A DNA stretch of 64,000 bases from Palsa-89 sp963814795. Its GTDB lineage: Bacteria; Acidobacteriota; Terriglobia; Bryobacterales; Bryobacteraceae. Location: positions 186,001-250,000 of the forward strand of contig CAWFEK010000007.1 in assembly GCA_963814795.1 (NCBI GenBank), given 5' to 3'. Numbering within the stretch: position 1 is the stretch's first letter; each line of letters starts with the position of its first letter. This document shows, one piece after another, positions 1-7,835 of this stretch. A model generated the notes under the pieces. It was given only the letters and a program-made list of their open reading frames with translations, made no database searches and was not told the origin of the DNA. Both the position numbers and the translations under genes were made by a program.

Positions 1-2
1 TC

Positions 3-767
3 GGCCTGGGACGCTATATCCCGCGCATCCAACGCGTGGCCCAGGCGACGCCCGTGAATATTATCGTGGCCACGGGAATCTACACTTATAACGACATTCC
101 CTTCTACTTCCATTTCCGCGGACCTGGCACGGTATTGGATGGTCCGGAGCTGATGGTGGAAATGTTTGTGCGAGACATCCGGCAGGGCATCGCAGACACC
201 GGTGTGAAAGCGGGAATCCTGAAATGCGCCACCGACGCTCCGGGAATGACGCCGGGCGTGGAGCGGGTGCTGCGATCCGTGGCCAAGGCGCATCGGGAAA
301 CCGGAGTGCCCATCTCCACGCACACGCATGCCGGAACCAAGAGAGGCCTGGAGCAGCAGCGGGTTTTCAGCGAAGAAGGTGTCGACCTTTCACGGGTTGT
401 TATCGGGCATTCGGGCGACACCACGGACATTGCGTATCTGGAGGAGCTGATCGCGGCCGGCTCCTATCTGGGGATGGATCGCTTCGGCATCGATACTTTC
501 CTTCCGTTCGAGGATCGGGTGAACACCGTGGCGCGGATGTGCGAGCGCGGGCACGCCGACAAAATGGTGCTATCGCACGATGCGGCTTGTTTTAATGACT
601 GGCTACCGGAGCGCGATCTGCCGGCGGTGCTGCCCAACTGGCACTATCTGCACATCCACAACGACGTGATCCCGGCGTTGAAGAAGCGCGGCGTGACGGA
701 CGACCAGATCCGGACCATGCTCGAAGACAATCCGCGCGCCATTTTTGAGCGGCAGAATGCATACTGA
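3..767 (+). CDS. Phosphotriesterase-family metal hydrolase, 5' end outside window
   Basis: The reading frame is open from the window edge (in frame from base 3), so the N-terminus with the family's first HxH metal motif is missing. What remains carries the other amidohydrolase/phosphotriesterase ligands: a candidate carboxylated lysine in GILKCATD, a histidine in STHTHAG, a histidine in VIGHSGDT and an aspartate in LSHDA. The family uses a binuclear metal centre to hydrolyse esters or lactones; the substrate cannot be read from sequence. A GTG at 36 could be called as a start, but homology-like sequence (GLGRYIPRIQR) continues upstream of it. An acyl-CoA synthetase begins 6 bases downstream, which suggests co-transcription and a carboxylic acid product that is activated next. 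Confidence 0.85.
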   Translation, partial: GLGRYIPRIQRVAQATPVNIIVATGIYTYNDIPFYFHFRGPGTVLDGPELMVEMFVRDIRQGIADTGVKAGILKCATDAPGMTPGVERVLRSVAKAHRETGVPISTHTHAGTKRGLEQQRVFSEEGVDLSRVVIGHSGDTTDIAYLEELIAAGSYLGMDRFGIDTFLPFEDRVNTVARMCERGHADKMVLSHDAACFNDWLPERDLPAVLPNWHYLHIHNDVIPALKKRGVTDDQIRTMLEDNPRAIFERQNAY

Positions 768-773
768 ATAAAA

Positions 774-2273
774 ATGATCCGGCCTTTCGATCAATCCGGC
801 ATCACGCGCGGGCCGGATAATATCGCGCGCTACGACGGGCGTCCGCTGTCGCTGCTCGAAATGTTGCGCAATACGGTGGACCGCCTCGGCGCAAACGAAG
901 CCGTTGTCGAGATTGGCGGCGAGCGGGTGAACTACCGTGAGCTGTGGGATCGCGCGGCGAAGCTGGCCGGGGGTTTGAAGGATCGTGGAATTGTCCGTGG
1001 TGACCGAGTGGCCATCCGGCTGGGCAACGGTCTGGATTGGTGCATTGCGTTTTGGGGGACGCTCATGTCCGGCGCCGTGGTGGTCCCGGTAAACACTCGG
1101 TTCGCGGAGCCGGAAGTGGAATACGTGATTAACGATTCCGGATCGCGATTTGTTTTTCTACCAGGGCAGCCATTGCCCGCGGGAGCGCCCTACGCGGCGG
1201 AAAATCTTCGCCCAACCGATCTCGCTGCGATCTTCTACACTAGCGGGACAACGGGATTCCCGAAAGGCGCAATGACTACGCACGAGAATTTTCTTTCAAA
1301 TACCGAAACGTGCCGGCGCATCGCGCCATTGCCCATGGATGGCAGCGTAAGAACGCTGGTGAGCGTGCCGATGTTTCATGTCACTGGCTGCAACAGCCAA
1401 CTGCTCACCAGCTCGGAAGGGGGCAGCGCCACGGTGATCATGCGGGCCTTCGACGTCCAGGCTTTTCTGCGCGCCATTGGCGAGGAACGCATCGATTCAC
1501 TGACCTCAGTGCCGGCTATTCATTGGATGGCCATCAATCAGCCGAATTTTTCCGAAATCGACACCAGCGGCGTGCGCTGGGTGATGTATGGCGGCGCTCC
1601 GATCGCGCCGGACCTGGTGGGGCGAATTGCGGCGGCATTTCCGAATGCGCGCGTCGGCAATGGATTCGGATTGACGGAGACTTCGTCAGTGGCAACGTTT
1701 CTGCCGCACGAGTTCGCCCATGTCCGGCCCGATTCGGTGGGCTTCGCCGCGCCGGTGGTGGATCTGGATCTATTCGAACCGGATTCAGGCGGCGTGGGAG
1801 AACTGCTGGTGCGCGCTCCCAATGTAGTGCCCGGCTATTGGAACAAGCCGGAATCGAGCGCGCAGACCTTTGTCAACGGCTGGCTGCACACGGGCGACCT
1901 GGCGCGCATCGATAAAGACGGTTTCGTCCAGATTGTGGACCGCAAGAAAGACATGGTCAACCGCGGCGGCGAAAATGTCTACTGCGTGGAAGTAGAGAAT
2001 GCGCTCTGTGCGCACCCTGCGATATTCGAATGTGCCGTAATGGGCGTCCCGGATCAGATGATGGGCGAAAAGGTGGGCGCGGTAGTGGTGCTCAAACCAG
2101 GCGCGAAAGCGGAGCCGCGCGAGATCTGCGAGTTTCTTAGGAGCCATCTGGCCGATTTCAAGATCCCGCAGTACATGGTAGTCCGCTCTGAGGCCTTACC
2201 GCGCAATCCGGGCGGTAAGATACTCAAGCCGCGTCTGCGCAAAGAGGCGGAATGGGGTAAAGCGCTGCGTTAG
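774..2273 (+). CDS. AMP-dependent acyl-CoA synthetase/ligase
   Basis: A 499-residue adenylate-forming enzyme that would activate a carboxylic acid to acyl-AMP and then acyl-CoA. The core motifs are in order: the P-loop FYTSGTTGFPKG near residue 153, YGGAPI near 270, GFGLTETSS near 297, the hinge LHTGD near 372, DRKKDMVNRGGENV near 390, and the C-terminal lysine motif GGKILK near 480. The linker before the P-loop is short, making it slightly smaller than typical long-chain ligases. It starts 6 bases after the phosphotriesterase-like gene, so the two are probably an operon. Substrate chain length is unknown; fatty, aryl and cyclohexyl acids are all possible. Confidence 0.9.
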   Translation: MIRPFDQSGITRGPDNIARYDGRPLSLLEMLRNTVDRLGANEAVVEIGGERVNYRELWDRAAKLAGGLKDRGIVRGDRVAIRLGNGLDWCIAFWGTLMSGAVVVPVNTRFAEPEVEYVINDSGSRFVFLPGQPLPAGAPYAAENLRPTDLAAIFYTSGTTGFPKGAMTTHENFLSNTETCRRIAPLPMDGSVRTLVSVPMFHVTGCNSQLLTSSEGGSATVIMRAFDVQAFLRAIGEERIDSLTSVPAIHWMAINQPNFSEIDTSGVRWVMYGGAPIAPDLVGRIAAAFPNARVGNGFGLTETSSVATFLPHEFAHVRPDSVGFAAPVVDLDLFEPDSGGVGELLVRAPNVVPGYWNKPESSAQTFVNGWLHTGDLARIDKDGFVQIVDRKKDMVNRGGENVYCVEVENALCAHPAIFECAVMGVPDQMMGEKVGAVVVLKPGAKAEPREICEFLRSHLADFKIPQYMVVRSEALPRNPGGKILKPRLRKEAEWGKALR

Positions 2274-2276
2274 CTG

Positions 2277-2354
2277 GGTTCGCAGGCGGAAGCGCCTGTG
2301 CCACCTTGGTGCAAACCGTTGATGGCTGAATGTGGCGCAGGCGCTTTCGCCTGT
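2277..2354. repeat. Family A palindromic repeat pair
   Basis: Two copies of the family A hairpin in opposite orientation, GCAGGCGGAAGCGCCTG and CAGGCGCTTTCGCCTG, separated by about 30 bases, fill part of the gap between the ligase and the next gene. The arms here carry TG in place of the usual CC ending (CGCCTGTGCC), so this is a diverged copy. The same hairpin recurs at many other gaps in this window. Confidence 0.75.
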
Positions 2355-2510
2355 GAACCTAATGGGACTAACGTCACGTTAGTTTGTAGAGGCATCCGGG
2401 TATGCAACTGATACAGGAGCTTCGCCAGTACTAAGTTGGATTCTTCTGAAAATGAACGGGAATGCCGTCTGGTAACTTGGCTTGACATCAACTAAGCTGA
2501 TGTTGCAGTC

Positions 2511-3083
2511 ATGCTTACCCGCTCCAAACAATCGCGTGGACAATTGATTCCGCTCTACGCGCTGGGGGCGATCTTCTTTGTTCCGCTGGCCATTGGAGTT
2601 CTGCTGGTGAACAACAGCGCGAACCGGAACGATCACGCCAACCAGGTTTCCAGGGATGTTGCCAGTATGTACGCGCAAGGCGTGGATTTTTCGAATCCGG
2701 CGAACCAGGATATCGCGCTGAAAGTCGCCGAAGGCCTGGGGATGGATATTCGTGGGGGGAAGGGCGTCCTGATGCTGAGCAAGATTCGCGTGGTGCATAG
2801 CTCGGACTGCGCGGCGCCGGGGGCGAGCCATTGCGGCAATGAAGGGTTCGCGGTGATCACGCAGCGGTATGTCATCGGGAATCCGGCGTTGCGGGCCAGT
2901 TCGTTCGGGACGCCGGAGCATATCGATCCGGGTACGGGGAATGTCCGGGACTGGACCAATGACGTAACGGCGCGCGCGGAAGATTTTCCCGCGAATCTGA
3001 AGGCCGGAGAATCCACGTACGCGGCGGAGTGTTACCTGGCGTCGCAGGAGCGTGGCGGAGTTTATTCGCGAGCCATGTTTTAA
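2511..3083 (+). CDS. Small membrane-anchored protein, TadE/TadG-like N-terminus, function unknown
   Basis: A 190-residue protein with one predicted membrane segment at about residues 13-33, preceded by the basic stretch TRSKQSRGQ. The layout RGQ-hydrophobic-segment near the N-terminus is typical of TadE/TadG-like pilus-assembly pseudopilins and related exported proteins. The rest is soluble, contains two cysteines flanking a small loop (SSDCAAPGASHCG) and looks extracytoplasmic. No catalytic motif is visible. There are no other tad genes nearby, so the assignment is only by architecture. It could equally be a lineage-specific envelope protein. Confidence 0.6.
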   Translation: MLTRSKQSRGQLIPLYALGAIFFVPLAIGVLLVNNSANRNDHANQVSRDVASMYAQGVDFSNPANQDIALKVAEGLGMDIRGGKGVLMLSKIRVVHSSDCAAPGASHCGNEGFAVITQRYVIGNPALRASSFGTPEHIDPGTGNVRDWTNDVTARAEDFPANLKAGESTYAAECYLASQERGGVYSRAMF

Positions 3084-3095
3084 GGAATGTCTTAG

Positions 3096-3234
3096 GGAAT
3101 GTTTTAGGTGGAGGAGTGTGAGGGGGTCCCCTTGCTGGCGCACGGGGCTACAGACCCAGGTCCCGATCCATCGGGCCGGATTTGCAGCCCAGCGCGTTAG
3201 CGAGGGGACATTTGTTTTCGTGGTAAAACATTCC
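3096..3234. repeat. MITE-like unit with 11-bp perfect inverted ends
   Basis: GGAATGTTTTA at 3096-3106 is the exact reverse complement of TAAAACATTCC at 3224-3234, bounding about 139 bases with no gene. The interior contains a GC-rich segment around GGGGTCCCCTTGCTGGCGCACGG. The unit sits directly upstream of the Rieske gene start at 3239. I see no other copy in the window. Confidence 0.5.
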
Positions 3235-3238
3235 TTGT

Positions 3239-3553
3239 ATGGCATTCGTGAAAGTGGGCAAAATCTCCGCGCTGCCGCCCGGCTCGGTGATGGAAGTGAT
3301 TCTCGGCGATGATTCCTACGCGGTTTGCAATCTGAGCGGGGAGCTGCATGCGCTGTGGGGAATTTGTCCGCACGCCGGCGGACCCATAGGTCAAGGAACT
3401 TTGCAGGACAACATCGTAACCTGTCCGTGGCACGAGTGGGCTTACGATTGCCGCACCGGCGAAAACGATTTTGATCCGGCCGTGAAGCTGGACCGGTACC
3501 CGGTGAAAGTGGAAGGGGACGACATTCTGCTGGACCCTGAAGCGCGTGCCTGA
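3239..3553 (+). CDS. Rieske-type [2Fe-2S] protein
   Basis: A 104-residue single-domain Rieske ferredoxin. The two cluster-binding boxes are visible: CPHAGG (about residues 43-48) and CPWHEW (about 61-66), giving the Cys2His2 ligand set. The size and the absence of a membrane anchor match the NirD/BphF-like soluble Rieske group rather than cytochrome bc1 proteins, so a cytoplasmic electron-transfer role to an unidentified reductase or oxygenase is likely. No partner oxygenase is adjacent. Its last bases overlap the start of mutM (GTG at 3546 within the final codons), suggesting translational coupling. Confidence 0.88.
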   Translation: MAFVKVGKISALPPGSVMEVILGDDSYAVCNLSGELHALWGICPHAGGPIGQGTLQDNIVTCPWHEWAYDCRTGENDFDPAVKLDRYPVKVEGDDILLDPEARA

Positions 3554-4337
3554 GTTACCGGAAGTTGAAACAGTAGTTCGGACGCTGGCGCCCAAGCTCA
3601 CCGGGAGGCGTATTTTGGATGCTCAATTCTCTTCGCATCACGTGGTGCGCCAAAAGTTCCCCACGCTGCGGCGGCGCGTTCGCAATCAACGTGTAAAATC
3701 CGTCCGCCGGCATGGCAAGTTCATTGTGCTGGAGCTCGATCAAGGCGTGCTCTCGATTCACTTGGGAATGACCGGCAAGCTGCTGCTGAATTCCGAGCCC
3801 GGGCCTTACGCGCGCGCCATTTTCAAACTGGATGAAGGCCTGCTGGTTTACGACGACGTCCGGCATTTCGGAAGGATCGAATGGAGCGCGGGCCTGCTGG
3901 AGCGCGCGGAGGCGCTGGGTCCGGACGCGCTGGACATCTCACTCGACGAATTTCTCGCGCGGCTGAAGCAGCGCAAGTCGCGCATCAAACCGCTGCTGCT
4001 CAATCAGAGCTTTTTGAGGGGCATGGGAAACATCTATACGGATGAAGCCCTGTTCGAATCGCGGATTCACCCGCGCGCCATCGCTTCCAGCCTGAGCAAG
4101 GAGCGCGCCACGCGACTGCATCGCGCCATGGTGGATATTCTCGCAACCGCGATTCGACTGAAGGGTTCGTCCATCTCCGATTACGTGGACGCCGATGGGC
4201 AAAAAGGCAGCTTCCAGTTACAGCACCAGGTTTACGGGCAATCGGGCGAGCCGTGCCCTACTTGCGGAACGGCGATCCGCCGGATCGTGGTGGGAGGGCG
4301 TGGGACTCACTACTGTCCGAAGTGCCAGCGGAGTTGA
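3546..4337 (+). CDS. mutM: Formamidopyrimidine-DNA glycosylase
   Basis: A 263-residue bifunctional DNA glycosylase/AP lyase that removes 8-oxoguanine and formamidopyrimidines. After processing, Pro2 is the catalytic nucleophile and Glu3 the acid (start PELPEVETVVRTL). The helix-two-turn-helix region with NQSFLRGMGNIYTDEALF and the C-terminal zinc finger (CPTC...CPKC) are complete. The start is GTG at 3546, needed to place PELPE at the N-terminus; it overlaps the stop of the Rieske gene by 8 bases. The 3' end overlaps the convergent folP gene by 80 bases, through the zinc-finger coding region. Confidence 0.96.
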   Translation: MPELPEVETVVRTLAPKLTGRRILDAQFSSHHVVRQKFPTLRRRVRNQRVKSVRRHGKFIVLELDQGVLSIHLGMTGKLLLNSEPGPYARAIFKLDEGLLVYDDVRHFGRIEWSAGLLERAEALGPDALDISLDEFLARLKQRKSRIKPLLLNQSFLRGMGNIYTDEALFESRIHPRAIASSLSKERATRLHRAMVDILATAIRLKGSSISDYVDADGQKGSFQLQHQVYGQSGEPCPTCGTAIRRIVVGGRGTHYCPKCQRS

Positions 4338-5175
4338 GGATCTGATCCGCTACCTGGGCCGCCAGTTTCATGGCAGCGACATCGTGGACGCGAACCATGT
4401 GCGCGCCGCCCAGAATTGCCGCCGCGACGGCGGCAGCTGTGGCGTATTCGAGCGACGTTTCCGGAGACTTGTTCAACTCCGCTAGAAAAGATTTGCGCGA
4501 CGGGCCAACCAGGATGGGCAGATCGAGCGAAACCAAATCGCCCAATCGCGCCAGGATCTCCGCATTCTGTTCTTTGCGCTTTCCGAAGCCTAAGCCAGGG
4601 TCGATGGCGATGCGCGCGCGGTCCATTCCGGCGTGCACAGCGCGGTGTACGGACGCGTCCAGATCGTGCCGGATGGAAGCGATGGCATCCTTCAAAGGCG
4701 GAAGCTTGGACCACGTCTCGGGCGTACCGCGCATATGATTCAGGATCAGCCCGGCATTGTGATTCGCGGCTACGCGCGCCAGTTGCGCATCGAAGGTGAG
4801 GCCGGAAGGGTCGTTGATGATTTCAGCTCCGTGCTCCAATGCTTTTTCCGCGACCGCGGCTTTGTAAGTGTCGGCGGAGATGGGGATGGTCAATTTTCCA
4901 TGCAGGCGTTTCAACACCGGAATCAGGCGGCGCAGCTCTTCGGCTTCGGAAATGCGGGATGAGCCGGGGCGCGTGGATTCCGCGCCGATGTCGATGATAT
5001 CCGCGCCCTGTTCTTCCATCTCGATGGCGCGGGCGAAGGCGCGATCCGGATCGAGATAATTTCCACCATCGGAAAAAGAGTCCGGCGTGACGTTGAGCAC
5101 GCCCATGATCAGGGTGCGTTCGCCGGCCAGGAGATCGCGATTCTTGAGCTTCCAGACAAAGTGGCGCCTATTCAT
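4258..5175 (-). CDS. folP: Dihydropteroate synthase
   Basis: A 305-residue folate-pathway enzyme joining p-aminobenzoate with 6-hydroxymethyl-dihydropterin pyrophosphate. Family motifs are present: MGVLNVTPDSFSDGG near the N-terminus, GAESTRPGSS, INDPSGL, LNHMRG, IDPGLGFGKR, and GPSRKSFL, with VRVHDV near the end. The C-terminal 25 residues (from about TSDSSESH) extend beyond the usual barrel and are encoded in the 80-base overlap with convergent mutM, so they may be a neutral extension. It lies downstream of two permeases and tyrS on the same strand, with a repeat-containing gap before it. Confidence 0.95.
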   Translation of the reverse strand: MNRRHFVWKLKNRDLLAGERTLIMGVLNVTPDSFSDGGNYLDPDRAFARAIEMEEQGADIIDIGAESTRPGSSRISEAEELRRLIPVLKRLHGKLTIPISADTYKAAVAEKALEHGAEIINDPSGLTFDAQLARVAANHNAGLILNHMRGTPETWSKLPPLKDAIASIRHDLDASVHRAVHAGMDRARIAIDPGLGFGKRKEQNAEILARLGDLVSLDLPILVGPSRKSFLAELNKSPETSLEYATAAAVAAAILGGAHMVRVHDVAAMKLAAQVADQILNSAGTSDSSESHALPPRSGGSPFRK

Positions 5176-5197
5176 TCACCCACTCCGTTTAAGGCGC

Positions 5198-5256
5198 TGG
5201 TTGGCAGGCGAAAGCGCCTGCCCCACGGCGAGCCAACGTGGGGCAGGCGAGCGTCT
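5198..5256. repeat. Family A palindromic repeat pair
   Basis: A perfect family A hairpin (stem GGCAGGCG / CGCCTGCC, loop AAAG-type) at about 5202-5221 followed by CCCCAC, then an inverted partial copy GTGGGGCAGGCGAGCGTC. It sits between folP and the upstream permease gene and could act as a transcript stabiliser or attenuator. Confidence 0.75.
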
Positions 5257-5260
5257 TCAT

Positions 5261-5313
5261 CACGCACTCCTGCGAACACCCGGAGCGGCCACGACCAGGC
5301 GTTCACACGAGTG
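5261..5313. repeat. Family C repeat (CGCACTC-TGCGAACACC ... GTTCACACGAGTGT)
   Basis: The segments CACGCACTCCTGCGAACACC and GCGTTCACACGAGTGT match those at 27281-27331 with the same order and similar spacing. It abuts the stop codon of the permease gene, which ends at 5314. Confidence 0.55.
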
Positions 5314-6570
5314 TTATTCATAACGCAGCGCCACGATCGGATCCAGATTCGCGGCGCGATTCGCTGGGTAGTATCCAAAAAAAACACCCACCGCAACGGA
5401 CAAGCCGACGCCCAGCACCACCCACAGCAGGGAAAGCGTAGCGGGGATGGATGGCATGATACTTCGCACTAAGAATGCAATGAGGGCACCCAGAATGATG
5501 CCGATCGCGCCGCCGGTACAGGAAAGCACGGTGGCCTCCATCAAAAACTGAAGCCGGATGTCGGCTTTGCGGGCTCCGATGGCCTTGCGCACGCCGATCT
5601 CGCTGGTTCGCTCCGTCACCGAGATCAGCATGATGTTCATCACGCCGATTCCGCCCACCAGCAGGCCCACCGAGCTGATGATGCCGGTGAGAATTACCAG
5701 CGCGCCCGTAAGCTGGTTCCACAGGGAGGTGATGAAATCCGGCGAAATAATGTCGAAATCGTTCTCGGCCTTGAAAGGAACATGGCGGCGGCGGCGCAGC
5801 GCTTCTGTCACTTCGTCCTTGGCTTTTTGAACATCGCCTTCCTTGGGCGCGGTGAACGCGATGGCCCACTCTTTGGTGTCCGGATAATCCTTGTGGAACT
5901 TATTCAACGGAATCATGGCGAATTGGTTTACTCCTCCGGCGTTGAAGAAGCCCGAATCTTTTTCAAAAATACCGATCACTTCGAACAGCTGGCCGTTCAG
6001 GCGCACCTCTTTGCCGATGGGGTCTGAATGCGGGAACAGGGAATCGGCGATATCGACGCCCAGCACAACGACGGCGCGGGCGTGATCTTCATCGTAGCGC
6101 GAGATGAAGCGCCCCTGTCCCACAGTGTAGGCCGGAATGGCATCGGCCAGCTCGGGTTCGGCGCCGCGCAGGAACACGCGTTCCACGCGCTGGCCTTCGT
6201 AGCTGATTACATTGGTCTGGCCGAAGAAAAACGCGCGGGTTCCAAAAGTGGTCGCGGTGGCGATGTCCGGGCAAGTTTCGCGCAGGTATGCGGCGTCCGA
6301 AAAATCGAGATACTTCCGGATGCGGATTTTGAGGGGCAGGTGATTTGGATCCTGGCCGGGAGGCAAGCGGCTGACGAAGTAAGTGCGGGAGCCAAGCGAA
6401 TCCACTTTGGCCTGCACGAATCGATTCAGACCGTCGATGATGGAGGCTACCGTGATGACTGATGTTACGCCGATGACGATGCCCAGAATGGTGAGCCCGG
6501 ACCGGACCTTGTGCGAGCGCAGCGTGTCCATGGCTACCAGGAGATTTTCTACTGCTTCGTGGCGGGTCAT
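5314..6570 (-). CDS. MacB/FtsX-type ABC transporter permease
   Basis: A 418-residue permease with the MacB layout: one N-terminal membrane segment (about residues 24-46, SGLTILGIVIGVTS), a large periplasmic MacB_PCD domain (about 50-270), then three C-terminal FtsX membrane segments (about 290-405). It ends in the typical P-x2-RAA-x-LDPIVALR motif. MacB-type systems are mechanotransmitting rather than classical transporters and act on lipoproteins, toxins or peptides. No ATPase or membrane-fusion gene is adjacent. It follows a similar permease (6611-7834) after a 40-base gap holding a repeat, so the pair may form a heterodimer. Confidence 0.88.
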   Translation of the reverse strand: MTRHEAVENLLVAMDTLRSHKVRSGLTILGIVIGVTSVITVASIIDGLNRFVQAKVDSLGSRTYFVSRLPPGQDPNHLPLKIRIRKYLDFSDAAYLRETCPDIATATTFGTRAFFFGQTNVISYEGQRVERVFLRGAEPELADAIPAYTVGQGRFISRYDEDHARAVVVLGVDIADSLFPHSDPIGKEVRLNGQLFEVIGIFEKDSGFFNAGGVNQFAMIPLNKFHKDYPDTKEWAIAFTAPKEGDVQKAKDEVTEALRRRRHVPFKAENDFDIISPDFITSLWNQLTGALVILTGIISSVGLLVGGIGVMNIMLISVTERTSEIGVRKAIGARKADIRLQFLMEATVLSCTGGAIGIILGALIAFLVRSIMPSIPATLSLLWVVLGVGLSVAVGVFFGYYPANRAANLDPIVALRYE

Positions 6571-6572
6571 GC

Positions 6573-6602
6573 AAAGTGGGGCAGGCGTTTCCGCCTGCCA
6601 AC
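6573..6602. repeat. Family A palindromic repeat
   Basis: One family A unit, GTGGGGCAGGCG then TTTC then CGCCTGCCAAC, fills the 40-base gap between the two permease genes. Confidence 0.75.
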
Positions 6603-6610
6603 GTCTTTCT

Positions 6611-7834
6611 TCATTCGGTCCTCAATGCCACCACTGGATCCAGCTTGGCGGCACGTGTGGCTGGGTAAATGCCGAAGAAGAGGCCGATTATGGAGCTGAG
6701 AACGAGGCCTAGAATTGCTACCCACGTTTGTACGGACGCGGGAAAGGACGTGAATGTGCGCAGGGCCAGCGCGCACAGAAATCCAAACAGGATGCCGATG
6801 GCGCCACCGGCCAGGCACTGCAACACGCTCTCGGAAAGGAATTGGTGCATGATGTCCTGCTGGGTGGCGCCCATCGCCCGGCGAATGCCGATCTCTTTGG
6901 TCCTTTCGGTGACGCTCACCAGCATCACGTTCATGATGACGATACCACCCACGATCGCGGAAATGGAGCTGACCATGATGAACACCGCGAAAAATGCAGA
7001 GCTGATGCTTTGCCAGAGTGAGATGTAGCTGTCTTTCGTGCCGATGAAGAAATCCTCCGATGCTCCCAGCAGGATGTGCCGGCGCGCTCGAAGAACCAGC
7101 CGGGCTTCATCCTGAGCGTTGACGAAGGCCGGCCCAACGCCAGCCTTCACCTGAATGGTGACGCTAGACCTGGTTCCGCGCATGCGCAGATATGTGTTCA
7201 TCGGAACAATTACATAGTTGTCCTGATCCTGTCCGAGCACGGAGCCGATGCGGTCCATGGTGCCCACTACCGTGAACTCCTGGTTGTCCAGCCGGATTAT
7301 CTGTCCCAGGGCGCTCACGCCTCCGAAAAGCTGCTGGACCAAATCATCACCGATCAGGCACACGTAAGACGAGCGCTGATCTTCACCGTCGGTGAAATAG
7401 CGGCCCTGCACAACCGTGCGCGAGTCAATGTCAGCCATGCTGGCAGTGTGGCCGATGAAAGAAATATCGGTCAGCTCCTTGTCGCGATATTGTGCCCGCG
7501 CGGTGCCGCTGACCGAAGCGCCCACCAACAGGCAATCCGGACAACCTTCCGCAATGGCGCGCGCGTCGTCCATGTGCAGATCTTTGTATTTCAGCGCCTT
7601 GATGACTTCGTTAAAGTCAGTGACGATGAAAGGAGTTTTCGCAATCTGGAAGACATCGGTGCCCAGGCGCGCGATTTTCTGTTCCACATAGACGTTGGCG
7701 CCCTGCACAATGGTCATCACGGTAATCAGCGTGGCCACGCCCATAGTGAGCCCGATGGTGGTCAACACCGCGCGCAGCTTGTGCTGGCGCAAGGCGTCGA
7801 TACTCTGGCTCAGGTTGTCGGCGAGGTTGAGCAT
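6611..7834 (-). CDS. MacB/FtsX-type ABC transporter permease
   Basis: A 407-residue permease with the same architecture as its downstream neighbour: an N-terminal membrane segment (about residues 20-42), a MacB_PCD periplasmic domain, and three FtsX-type membrane segments (about 285-400), ending with P-ATRAAKLDPVVALR. The start codon at 7834 lies one base after the stop codon of tyrS, so translation is probably coupled to tyrS. No ATPase is encoded near it; the nucleotide-binding subunit would have to come from elsewhere in the genome. Confidence 0.88.
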   Translation of the reverse strand: MLNLADNLSQSIDALRQHKLRAVLTTIGLTMGVATLITVMTIVQGANVYVEQKIARLGTDVFQIAKTPFIVTDFNEVIKALKYKDLHMDDARAIAEGCPDCLLVGASVSGTARAQYRDKELTDISFIGHTASMADIDSRTVVQGRYFTDGEDQRSSYVCLIGDDLVQQLFGGVSALGQIIRLDNQEFTVVGTMDRIGSVLGQDQDNYVIVPMNTYLRMRGTRSSVTIQVKAGVGPAFVNAQDEARLVLRARRHILLGASEDFFIGTKDSYISLWQSISSAFFAVFIMVSSISAIVGGIVIMNVMLVSVTERTKEIGIRRAMGATQQDIMHQFLSESVLQCLAGGAIGILFGFLCALALRTFTSFPASVQTWVAILGLVLSSIIGLFFGIYPATRAAKLDPVVALRTE

Positions 7835-7835
7835 G

